From positions 1 through 14,262 of the forward strand of contig CAZNLJ010000076.1 in the NCBI GenBank assembly GCA_964573725.1: a stretch of DNA of 14,262 bases, read 5' to 3'. The position numbers and the translations under genes are program-made. This document shows, piece after piece, positions 7,571-14,262 of this stretch. The notes under the pieces were generated by a model. That model was given only the letters and a program-made list of their open reading frames with translations. It was not told the origin of the DNA and did not search any database. Origin of the DNA: UBA6168 sp964573725. GTDB lineage: Bacteria; Bacteroidota; Bacteroidia; Chitinophagales; Saprospiraceae. How positions within the stretch are numbered: position 1 is the stretch's first letter; the number at the start of each line of letters is the position of its first letter.

Positions 7571-8785
7571 TCAACGCCGCATGGCTTCGACGGGATCCAG
7601 CTTCATCACCCGCCAAACCGGATATGCGGCCAACGAAAGGCCCAGGACCAACACGAACAAGGCCTGTTCCAGGAAGATGCGGGGTTCCATCACCGCCGGA
7701 AAGACCGCTTCAAAGCCAAACTGCTCATATACCTCCGCGAACTCTCCTTCGAAACGGATGGGATGAACCGTCAGGTACCAGGTCACCGGCAGGCTCAACA
7801 GGATACCTACCAGGCAGCCGGTCAGCGTCAACAGGACGGACTCCAGGGACAAAACGGAAGCAATGGCCCGCTTTTTCATGCCCAGGGCCACCAACATCCC
7901 GAACTCCCGCTGTCTTTCCGCCAACATCATCAACAGCGTCGAAAATATGCCGAAGGCGATCAGCAGGTACAACACCCCCAACATGATCAGCATCCCGGCG
8001 TTGTCCGTGCGGATGTGCTGGACGATTTCCGGCATCATCTCCTCCCAGCTCATCACCTCCCAACCCGCTCCGCTCACCCGGCGCAACTGCGCGGCCACGG
8101 GCGACAGTTCCGCCCCGGCGGACAAACGCACGGCCAGGGTCGTAGCCATTGCCGGGGCATCCAACCAATCCTGTGCGGTTGCCAGGGGCAGATAGACCAC
8201 CTGGTCGTTCAGCGCCGGAGAACCGAAATGCAGGATTCCGGCCACCGGAAACTTGCCTGCCGCCATGCTCCCGTAGTACCCTTGCCCCAACAGGACGACC
8301 GTATCCCCGATGCCGGCCGTAATCCGCCCGGCCAAACCTTCCCCCAACAACACCGACGAGGAAGCCGTTTCCGGGATGCTTCCCGCCACCAGCTTCCGTT
8401 TCAGGCCGGTCACCCCGTCCTCCCGGTCCGGCAGGATACCTACCACCAAGGCACCCTTCGTTCGCTCCGCGTTCGAAAGGAGGGCGAAAGTCTCCAGCCG
8501 GGGAGAGACCCCGTTCACCCCTGCCACACTGGAAACGGCCGCCAACAGGCTATCCTCGAAAGGGAAGGCGTTGTCAAGCACCTGTTCCTCCCAATAGCCT
8601 TCCGCATGAACCTGGATATGTCCGGAATACATACCGACCAGGTTGTCGACCAAATTGTCGAAAACCCCCTTCTGCAAGGCCACCGTCACCACCGCCAGCA
8701 TCACGGCACACGCGATGGAGGCCATGGTGATCAGCGACCGATGGTGGTTCCGCCAGATATTCCGCCATGCCAATTGAAATAACAT
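7571..8785 (-). CDS. FtsX/LolE-like ABC transporter permease
   Basis: This 404-residue protein is the second permease of the same transporter. It opens with MLFQLAWRNIWRN and has a transmembrane segment at about 17-40. A large extracytoplasmic domain (about 41-260) contains SGHIQVHAEGYW (54-65), a motif region shared by LolE-like permeases. Three membrane segments follow (about 263-288, 308-340, 370-390). It ends in YPVWRVMKLDPVEAMRR (388-404). The REFGMLVALGMKKRA loop (293-307) parallels the one in the sister protein. The two permeases share start, loop and C-terminal motifs but differ widely between them, so they are old paralogues rather than a recent duplication. The gap to the next permease gene is 161 bp and to comEC 126 bp. 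No clear promoter is seen just before it. Confidence 0.93.
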   Translation of the reverse strand: MLFQLAWRNIWRNHHRSLITMASIACAVMLAVVTVALQKGVFDNLVDNLVGMYSGHIQVHAEGYWEEQVLDNAFPFEDSLLAAVSSVAGVNGVSPRLETFALLSNAERTKGALVVGILPDREDGVTGLKRKLVAGSIPETASSSVLLGEGLAGRITAGIGDTVVLLGQGYYGSMAAGKFPVAGILHFGSPALNDQVVYLPLATAQDWLDAPAMATTLAVRLSAGAELSPVAAQLRRVSGAGWEVMSWEEMMPEIVQHIRTDNAGMLIMLGVLYLLIAFGIFSTLLMMLAERQREFGMLVALGMKKRAIASVLSLESVLLTLTGCLVGILLSLPVTWYLTVHPIRFEGEFAEVYEQFGFEAVFPAVMEPRIFLEQALFVLVLGLSLAAYPVWRVMKLDPVEAMRR

Positions 8786-8806
8786 ACCGAAAGTAAAATA
8801 CCATTA

Positions 8807-8829
8807 CGGCCGGCCGATGAAGCCGGCCG
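8807..8829. repeat. GC-rich inverted repeat between comEC and the permease gene
   Basis: A perfect 8-bp stem, CGGCCGGC and GCCGGCCG, flanks a 7-nt loop. It lies 83 nt beyond the comEC stop codon and 22 nt before the permease start on the minus strand. The bases after it on the minus strand are T-containing but not a T tract, so it is at best a weak terminator or attenuating structure inside the transcript. Confidence 0.4.
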
Positions 8830-8911
8830 GCCCCAATCCGTTGCGTCCATGCGGTTCTCACCGGACGGGCCGGATGGACGGGACAAGCCCCCGACCGAGT
8901 ACATCCGCGTC

Positions 8912-11038
8912 TCAACGGGCATCCAGGATCAAGGCGCCCTGCTCCCGGATATCGTACCACGGGAGTCCCCGTCGTTCACAACTTTTTTTCCATTGCCTGA
9001 CCAGCCGGGGATCGTTGTCCGCACCAAATATAACCAATTGGCCGGTAAATCCGGAGAGCAGGACCTCACAATCCCGCAAGGCACCTCCCGTGACCAGGCA
9101 GTGGGTAAAGGACATTCCCGGAGGGGGAGGGACAAGAACGGCGGTCTGCGCATCGACCACAAGCAGGCGTACCGAACCGAACTGCAGCCATGGACCGTCG
9201 CGGTAGCAGTTGTCCGCATTGAAAACGGAGGAATCCTGCCAGGACAGCACCTGCCGCCGGGTGATACGAAGCCCGCGCCGGATGCCGGGCAGCAGGCTAT
9301 CCAGGGCCGGGAGTCCGGCCTGCCCTCGCACGGTCAGCAACCGGGAGCCGTCCAGCATATCCATGGCCAGGCCGTCGGAGACGTTGTAGAGCGTGATTTG
9401 CCGGATGGATGCCTGTCTTACCGCCCTTACCGCCGGACCTGCGCAAACCGTAGCGAGCAGCAGCAAGGCCGGCAAGAGGGAGGCAATCCGGCGGGTGACG
9501 AGGGTCCAGGCTATGGAAGCCAGTGCGGCATACAGCAACCAGGTGTCCCATTCGGAGACCCAGAGCCGGCGGATTACGGCGAACGGAAATTCCCGGATGG
9601 CGTGGACGGTCCGGTTTCCGGCGCCGATCAGCCCGTCCAGCACCAGCCCGGTCCAGCCGGCGGCCCCTGGCCAACAGGCGTCGAGCGGTAGCAACAGCAA
9701 GCCCAGCGACAGCTCCAGCCCGGCCAACGGAACCAATACCAGGCTGGTAAGCCAGAACCAGACGGGAAAGATTCCGAAATGGTGCAAGGAAAGTGGCAAC
9801 GTGGCCAGTTGCGCCCCCATCGATACGCAGGTCAGCTCCCAGATGTAGCGAATCGGCCGATACCGCGGCCGCCAGCAAGATGCCAGCCGGGGCTGGAAGA
9901 ATACGATTCCCCAGACAGCGAGATAAGAAAGCTGGAAACTCATCGTCGCCAACCAGAACGGATGCAGGCACAGGGACAGGAAAGCCGCCGCAGCCAAGGT
10001 GTTGTGAAAAAGATGCCGTCGATACAAAGCGTCCCCGACCGTCGCCATGCTGAACATCAGGGCGGAACGGACCACCGAGGGCGCACCGCCCGTCACCATG
10101 GCGTACAGCCAGATGCCCGCCAACACGACCCCCACCTTCCCCGCCCGACCGACGGCCCTGTCCGCCCGCTTGAGCCGAACCAGGTTTTTCAGCAAGAGGA
10201 AAACGATGCCGACATGTAATCCGGAGACTGCCAGCACATGCATGGCGCCGGTTTCCGAGTAGGCCGCCTTGAGCTCCGCCCCCAACCGGTCCCGGTTTCC
10301 GATGATCAAAGCGGCCCCCACCGCCATGTTCCCGGTATCTTCCCCCAGGTAACGGGACAATCGGCGGGTGGCATCATCCTGCAGGGCAGCCGCCAAGGCG
10401 GCCGGCGACCATCCGGAGGCCTTGCCGACCGTCGCCCATTGACCGGCGGCGACGGTTCCCTGCAAATGGATCCCCTGGTAATGCATGTACCGCCGGTAAT
10501 CGAATCCACCGGGATTGGCCGCCCCCCGGAACTGGAAAAAACGGGCGCGACATGCCAGCGTATCACCGACCGCCGGTTCCCCTTGACCGGAATCATCCGG
10601 AAGATACAGCAACAACCTGCCCGTGGCATGCGAGAGCCCGACAACATCCTCCGGCGCCGCCGCCATCAGTACCTTGGCCGTCAGCCGAACCTTTCCGGCG
10701 GATCCCGGCTGACACTGCTCCGCCACCACCAGGAGGAGGGCCTCCCGGTCGTACCGCCGGCCGACGTAATCGGGATGAGAACGGTCATCCGAGCGGGCGG
10801 TGAGCCAATATCCTAACAAGAAAAGAAAAACATGCACCCAGGCGCCGAACAGCCACCGGTTCCCGTACGGGATTCTGTTGCGTCGGACGAGCAACAGCCA
10901 GGGCGGCAGCAGGAGCAAGCTCCACAGGAGCGCAGGTGACGACGGGAGGGAAGCCGGCGGCTGCCAAAAACAGGATGCGATGCCTGCTGTCAGGGGAAGC
11001 AGCAACCGGACGGCGGGGTACTTTTGCCAGTTCGGCAT
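8912..11038 (-). CDS. comEC: ComEC/Rec2-family competence membrane protein
   Basis: This 708-residue polytopic membrane protein belongs to the family that forms the inner-membrane channel for single-stranded DNA during natural transformation. Residues 1-80 hold hydrophobic segments. Residues 95-205 form the DUF4131/OB-fold region with NPGGFDYRRY (175-184). Residues 235-530 form the Competence domain, with the hallmark HVLAVSGLHVG (267-277) and VRSALM (323-328) and several transmembrane helices. The C-terminal part (545-708) aligns in position with the metallo-beta-lactamase domain of Bacillus ComEC but lacks an HxHxDH metal site, so a nuclease role is unlikely for this copy. The end, around WYDIREQGALI (695-705), resembles what I recall as usual in Bacteroidota ComEC. 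The start at 11038 opens a basic then hydrophobic N-terminus. It is first in a minus-strand series with the ABC genes; a functional link to them is not evident. Confidence 0.93.
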   Translation of the reverse strand: MPNWQKYPAVRLLLPLTAGIASCFWQPPASLPSSPALLWSLLLLPPWLLLVRRNRIPYGNRWLFGAWVHVFLFLLGYWLTARSDDRSHPDYVGRRYDREALLLVVAEQCQPGSAGKVRLTAKVLMAAAPEDVVGLSHATGRLLLYLPDDSGQGEPAVGDTLACRARFFQFRGAANPGGFDYRRYMHYQGIHLQGTVAAGQWATVGKASGWSPAALAAALQDDATRRLSRYLGEDTGNMAVGAALIIGNRDRLGAELKAAYSETGAMHVLAVSGLHVGIVFLLLKNLVRLKRADRAVGRAGKVGVVLAGIWLYAMVTGGAPSVVRSALMFSMATVGDALYRRHLFHNTLAAAAFLSLCLHPFWLATMSFQLSYLAVWGIVFFQPRLASCWRPRYRPIRYIWELTCVSMGAQLATLPLSLHHFGIFPVWFWLTSLVLVPLAGLELSLGLLLLPLDACWPGAAGWTGLVLDGLIGAGNRTVHAIREFPFAVIRRLWVSEWDTWLLYAALASIAWTLVTRRIASLLPALLLLATVCAGPAVRAVRQASIRQITLYNVSDGLAMDMLDGSRLLTVRGQAGLPALDSLLPGIRRGLRITRRQVLSWQDSSVFNADNCYRDGPWLQFGSVRLLVVDAQTAVLVPPPPGMSFTHCLVTGGALRDCEVLLSGFTGQLVIFGADNDPRLVRQWKKSCERRGLPWYDIREQGALILDAR

Positions 11039-11181
11039 GAGGGGTTGGTTTCAGGGGGTTCGGAACATGCGGGCGGGCACGCCGACAGCGGTACCGGCAG
11101 CCCTCCCACCATGCTGATTATAAAGATAAACCCCAAACCGTACAACAGCAAGGCGCCGGGTCGCCATTGGAAAAAAATTGA

Positions 11182-11216
11182 CAAAGTTGAAGGGAAATAT
11201 TTACTTAATGCCCAAA
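11182..11216 (-). promoter_or_regulatory. Weak promoter candidate for comEC
   Basis: On the minus strand TTTG (11213-11216) precedes CAACTTTG (11182-11189), which matches TAnnTTTG except for its first base. The 23-bp spacer is longer than the usual 19-21, so the call is weak. It would give comEC a leader of roughly 135 nt. Confidence 0.25.
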
Positions 11217-11230
11217 CTTTTTTATGTTCA
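11200..11230 (+). promoter_or_regulatory. Weak promoter candidate for the EF-G2-like gene
   Basis: TTTA (11200-11203), a 19-bp gap and TATGTTCA (11223-11230) loosely fit the Bacteroidota TTTG and TAnnTTTG pattern. If used, the leader would be about 120 nt, long enough for a regulatory element. A TTGACA (11178-11183) also lies just upstream but without a well-spaced partner. Confidence 0.25.
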
Positions 11231-11359
11231 CGCAGAATTATCTCAAAACCATCTTCCGCCATTCGGCCCTTTTACGACATAATTGTTCCTTTTTGACCAT
11301 TCCGGAAAAGCTTTCGCCGGTAACTGGACAGGTGGCGGTCGACCAAATAATTCAGCGAC

Positions 11360-13489
11360 ATGACCTACGACACCAGCAACATCAGAAACGTCGTCCTTTT
11401 GGGACATCCCGGTTCCGGCAAGACCACCCTGGCGGAGACCATGCTGTTCGAATCCGGGGCCACCACCCGGCGCGGCAGTGTGCAGGAACAGAACACCGTA
11501 TCGGACTACACGGAAATCGAACACGAAAGGGGCAATTCTATTTTCTCCACCTTGATGCACGACGATTGGCGGGGTAACAAGATCAATGTCCTGGATACGC
11601 CGGGTTTCGACGATTTCATCGGGGAGGTGATATCCTCGCTGAAAGTGTCGGCTACCGCCGTGATGCTGTTGAACAGCAAGAGCGGCGTGGAAGTCGGAAC
11701 GGAGTTGTTGTGGGAGTATGTGGAGGCCAACAAGACCCCTTGCCTGTTTGTGGTCAACCAATTGGACCACGAAAAGGCGGATTACGACACGACCGTGGAG
11801 CAGGCGAAAGCCCGTTTCGGACAAGCCGTCCTTCCTTTCCAATACCCGCTCAATCCGGGCAGCGGATTCCATTCCATCGTGGATGCCCTGCGCATGACCG
11901 TGTATGTGTTCCCGGCCGGCGGTGGCAAACCGGAGAAGAAGCCCATTCCGGACAGCGAAAGGGAGCGTGCCAATGCGATGCACCAAGCCATCGTGGAAGC
12001 GGCCGCTGAGAACGACGAGGAGCTCATGGAGCGGTATTTCGAGCTGGGCACCCTTTCGGAAGCCGACCTGGCCTACGGATTGCGGGCCGCCATCGCCAAA
12101 GGCAGCCTGTTCCCGCTTTTCTGTTGCTCCGCCGTCAACAACATGGGCAGCGGTCGGATCATGGGGTTCATCAACGACGTTTGCCCGTCCCCGGCCGACA
12201 AAGCGCCCGCACTGCTGGCCGACGGCGGCGAGCTGCCCTGTTCCTCCGAGGGGGAAGCCACCATCTTCATCTTCAAGACGCACCATGAACCTCGAATCGG
12301 CAACATTTCCTATTTCAAGGTCTTCTCCGGCGTGGTGAAGGCCGGTGACGAGTTCGTCAATGCCCACAACCGCACGGTCGAGCGGTTCGGGCAACTGTAC
12401 ATTGCAAACGGCAAGAACCGCGAGGCGGTGCAGGAACTTCGGGCCGGGGACCTGGGCTGCGTGGTCAAGCTCAAGAACACCCATACCAACCAGACCCTCC
12501 ACAGGAAAGGATTCGAACGGATGATTGCGCCGATGGTCTTTCCCAATTCAAGGCTGGAAGTGGCCATCCACCCGCCGAACAAGAACGACATGGAGAAGCT
12601 GATGAAGGCCCTCCACCTGATTTCGGAGGAAGACCCCACCCTGCTGGTCGAGCAGTCCGCCAGCCTGAAGCAGACCTTGTTATACGGACAAGGCCAATTG
12701 CAATTGGACCTGGTCAAGCACCGGATCGAACAGGAGCACGGCGTGGGAATGGAATTCATCAGGCCGCGGATACCGTATCGGGAAACCATCACCCGGGAAT
12801 CCAACGAAGTCTACCGGCACAAGAAACAAACCGGCGGGGCAGGGCAATTTGCGGAAGTGCATATGCGCATCGAGCCGTACTACGAGGAGATGCCGGATCC
12901 GCAGGGGTTAACGGTTCGCCACCGGGAAATCGACACCTTGTCGTGGGGTGGCAAACTTGCTTTTTATTGGTGCATTGTCGGCGGTTCCATCGATGCCCGG
13001 TTTTCCAGCGCCATCAAGAAGGGGGTATTGAGCAAGATGGAGGAGGGTCCGTTGACAGGCTCGAACTGCCAGGATATCCGGGTGTGCATATACGATGGCA
13101 AGATGCACCCGGTGGATTCCAACGACATGGCATTCATGACCGCCAGTGTCCAGGCGTTCAAGGCCAATTTCGAAAAGGCGCAGCCACAAATCCTGGAACC
13201 GGTCTACGATGTCGAGATATTATGCGACGGGGAAGTGATGGGGGATGTGATGGGTGATTTGCAGACCCGGCGGGCCATCATCATGGGAATGGATTCGGAG
13301 GGACATTACCAAAAGATCATGGTGCGGGTACCTTTGGCGGAAATGTACCAGTATTCCTCCACCTTGCGTTCGATTTCCCAGGGAAAAGCAAAATTCAGCC
13401 GGCAATTCGCCGAATACACGGCTGTCCCGCCGGACATCCAGCAGCGCCTCATCGCGGAGCATAAGGCCAGCCTTTCGGAGGAGGATTGA
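11360..13489 (+). CDS. fusA2: EF-G2-like translation elongation factor G paralogue
   Basis: This 709-residue protein has the full five-domain EF-G layout, so it probably acts on the ribosome in translocation. Its G domain departs from housekeeping EF-G. The P-loop is GHPGSGKTT (15-23) instead of a DAGKTT form. Switch I reads EHERGNSI (54-61) instead of ERGITI. DTPG (79-82) is followed by Phe83, where EF-G has the catalytic histidine. The G4 motif is NQLD (133-136) instead of NKMD. Later regions, KKQTGGAGQFAEVH and GKMHPVDSNDMAF in domain IV and GDVMGDLQTRRA in domain V, are well kept. The pattern matches Bacteroides EF-G2, reported to support translation under carbon starvation without GTP hydrolysis. 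The start at 11360 gives the right distance to the P-loop. The gene converges on the rRNA operon. Confidence 0.92.
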   Translation: MTYDTSNIRNVVLLGHPGSGKTTLAETMLFESGATTRRGSVQEQNTVSDYTEIEHERGNSIFSTLMHDDWRGNKINVLDTPGFDDFIGEVISSLKVSATAVMLLNSKSGVEVGTELLWEYVEANKTPCLFVVNQLDHEKADYDTTVEQAKARFGQAVLPFQYPLNPGSGFHSIVDALRMTVYVFPAGGGKPEKKPIPDSERERANAMHQAIVEAAAENDEELMERYFELGTLSEADLAYGLRAAIAKGSLFPLFCCSAVNNMGSGRIMGFINDVCPSPADKAPALLADGGELPCSSEGEATIFIFKTHHEPRIGNISYFKVFSGVVKAGDEFVNAHNRTVERFGQLYIANGKNREAVQELRAGDLGCVVKLKNTHTNQTLHRKGFERMIAPMVFPNSRLEVAIHPPNKNDMEKLMKALHLISEEDPTLLVEQSASLKQTLLYGQGQLQLDLVKHRIEQEHGVGMEFIRPRIPYRETITRESNEVYRHKKQTGGAGQFAEVHMRIEPYYEEMPDPQGLTVRHREIDTLSWGGKLAFYWCIVGGSIDARFSSAIKKGVLSKMEEGPLTGSNCQDIRVCIYDGKMHPVDSNDMAFMTASVQAFKANFEKAQPQILEPVYDVEILCDGEVMGDVMGDLQTRRAIIMGMDSEGHYQKIMVRVPLAEMYQYSSTLRSISQGKAKFSRQFAEYTAVPPDIQQRLIAEHKASLSEED

Positions 13490-13536
13490 AACCGGGAGGA
13501 GGGCGGAGACCGGTGCCCGTAAGTTCGCCGGGCGAC

Positions 13537-13574
13537 AAAAAAAAACGGCTTTGCAGTCCCCTGCAAAGCCGTTT
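13537..13574 (-). terminator. rrn terminator: rRNA operon terminator
   Basis: A perfect 14-bp stem (13543-13556 with 13561-13574) closes a 4-nt loop. On the minus strand a run of nine T residues (13537-13545) overlaps its base, a textbook Rho-independent terminator 33 nt past the 5S gene. On the plus strand only TTT ends the stem, so it may stop the EF-G2-like transcript (stop codon at 13489) only weakly. Confidence 0.92.
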
Positions 13575-13606
13575 CATATGTGTAATAGATAAAAGACGGA
13601 AAAAAA

Positions 13607-13716
<110 letters not shown>

Positions 13717-13906
13717 TATCTCTTGGGCTGGAAACCCTGGCATGCAGGGATTTTCCAGTGACAAAAACGGGTAGAGGCGGGTCGGTTTCCCTTCCCGGGA
13801 GCAACGTTTTACGGACACGCTCATTGAGACATACTTCATCTCCTTCTGCGCTCGTATCTCGTTTCCCATGACCATCCTTGCGGAACATCATGGATTTTTA
13901 AAAAAA
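13717..13906 (-). other. 23S-5S intergenic spacer
   Basis: About 190 nt separate the 23S 3' end from the 5S 5' end. No tRNA or protein gene is visible. The spacer contains a strong hairpin next to the 5S gene (13728-13758) and an A/T-rich tract next to the 23S end (about 13891-13906). Confidence 0.6.
13728..13758 (-). promoter_or_regulatory. Probable rRNA-processing stem-loop upstream of 5S
   Basis: CTGGAAACCCTG (13728-13739) pairs with CAGGGATTTTCCAG (13745-13758) around a 5-nt loop, with a two-base bulge. It lies 12 nt from the 5S 5' end in the rRNA precursor, where ribonucleases trim 5S. The role as a processing site is inferred from position and structure. Confidence 0.45.
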
Positions 13907-14262
13907 TGGAAGCTTTCGGGTAATTAGTATCGCTCGGCTCAAACACATTGCTGCGCGTCCACCTGCGACCTATCAACGTAGTCGTCTACTACGACCCTTC
14001 GGGTCCGAAGACCCTGGAGTATTCATCTTGGAGCCGGCTTCGCACTTAGATGCTTTCAGCGCTTATCCGTACCGCACATAGCTACCCAGCACTGCACCTG
14101 GCGGCACAACTGGTACACTAGCGGTGCGTCCATCTCGGTCCTCTCGTACTAGAGATCGCCCTCCTCAATACTCCTGCGCCCACCACAGATAGGGACCGAA
14201 CTGTCTTACGACGTTCTGAACCCAGCTCGCGTGCCACTTTAATGGGCGAACAGCCCAACCCT
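13907..14262 (-). rRNA. rrl: 23S ribosomal RNA, 3' part (runs off the window)
   Basis: The last 356 bases are the 3' end of a 23S rRNA read on the minus strand. The sarcin-ricin loop, AGTACGAGAGGACC, is at about 14138-14151. The usual 3' segment with TACGTTGATAGG (about 13969-13980) and a TACTAATTACCCG end (about 13918-13930) is present. The 3' boundary is estimated within a few bases. The gene continues past the window's right edge, where 16S would be expected farther upstream. No insertion or intron is seen in this part. Confidence 0.97.

Larger units (their letters stand above)
11039..11359. other. AT-rich divergent intergenic region
   Basis: The 321 bp between comEC (minus) and the EF-G2-like gene (plus) should hold both promoters. 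The middle part, about 11165-11300, is clearly AT-rich against the GC-rich surroundings. A 90-codon minus frame (10990-11262) crosses the comEC start out of frame and is not credible as a gene. An imperfect inverted repeat (CCGGAAAAG with CTTTCGCCGG, about 11302-11322) lies 40 nt before the EF-G start. No Shine-Dalgarno sequence precedes either start codon. Confidence 0.55.

Noticed and set aside
7427..8782. 451-codon plus-strand frame across the permease gene
   Set aside because: The product is rich in H, Q, R and P with no domain, and it mirrors the permease codons on the other strand.
10990..11262. 90-codon minus frame crossing the comEC start
   Set aside because: Out of frame with comEC and mostly in the AT-rich control region; its hydrophobic patch could be chance.
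11243..12502. 419-codon minus-strand frame opposite the EF-G2-like gene
   Set aside because: It is antisense to a gene with unambiguous EF-G motifs and has no recognisable domain.
13717..13906. tRNA in the 23S-5S spacer
   Set aside because: No cloverleaf or T-loop sequence (GTTCRA) could be found on the minus strand.

Overview
This 14.3 kb, GC-rich window looks like Bacteroidota chromosome, perhaps a high-GC lineage such as Saprospiria (the class-level guess is weak). Three things point to the phylum: an EF-G paralogue that matches the Bacteroides EF-G2 type, a ComEC with the short non-catalytic C-terminus typical of the group, and start regions that mostly lack Shine-Dalgarno sequences. No 16S rRNA is present to settle placement.

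Layout, left to right. Positions 1-378 hold no convincing gene but contain two structured elements: a cluster of three stem-loops (78-127) and a 66-nt hairpin (292-357). Next is a small secreted protein with a duplicated domain (379-1131, minus), with a candidate promoter carrying an internal inverted repeat (1281-1311). A strong intrinsic terminator (1434-1472) closes the minus-strand transcript ending in a 1224-residue lipoprotein (1542-5216). That lipoprotein joins a c-type cytochrome, a PA14 domain, a sugar-dehydrogenase-like beta-propeller and a DUF1080/3-keto-disaccharide-hydrolase domain. Upstream on the same strand are an ABC transporter of one ATPase (5422-6123) and two different FtsX/LolC-like permeases (6198-7409, 7571-8785), then comEC (8912-11038).

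A 321-bp AT-rich divergent region (11039-11359) separates comEC from an EF-G2-like translation factor on the plus strand (11360-13489). That gene converges on the 3' end of a minus-strand rRNA operon: the 23S 3' part (about 13907 to the window end), a 190-nt spacer with a stem-loop, the 5S gene (13607-13716) and the operon terminator (13537-13574).

Functional themes. The lipoprotein could couple sugar oxidation, electron transfer and cleavage of the oxidised sugar in one polypeptide; this is an inference from its domain order. The ABC genes form an export- or lipoprotein-trafficking-type transporter whose substrate cannot be read from the sequence. The EF-G paralogue lacks the catalytic switch-II histidine, so it probably translocates ribosomes with little or no GTP hydrolysis, as described for Bacteroides EF-G2. 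I see no CRISPR array, insertion sequence, tRNA or phage gene.
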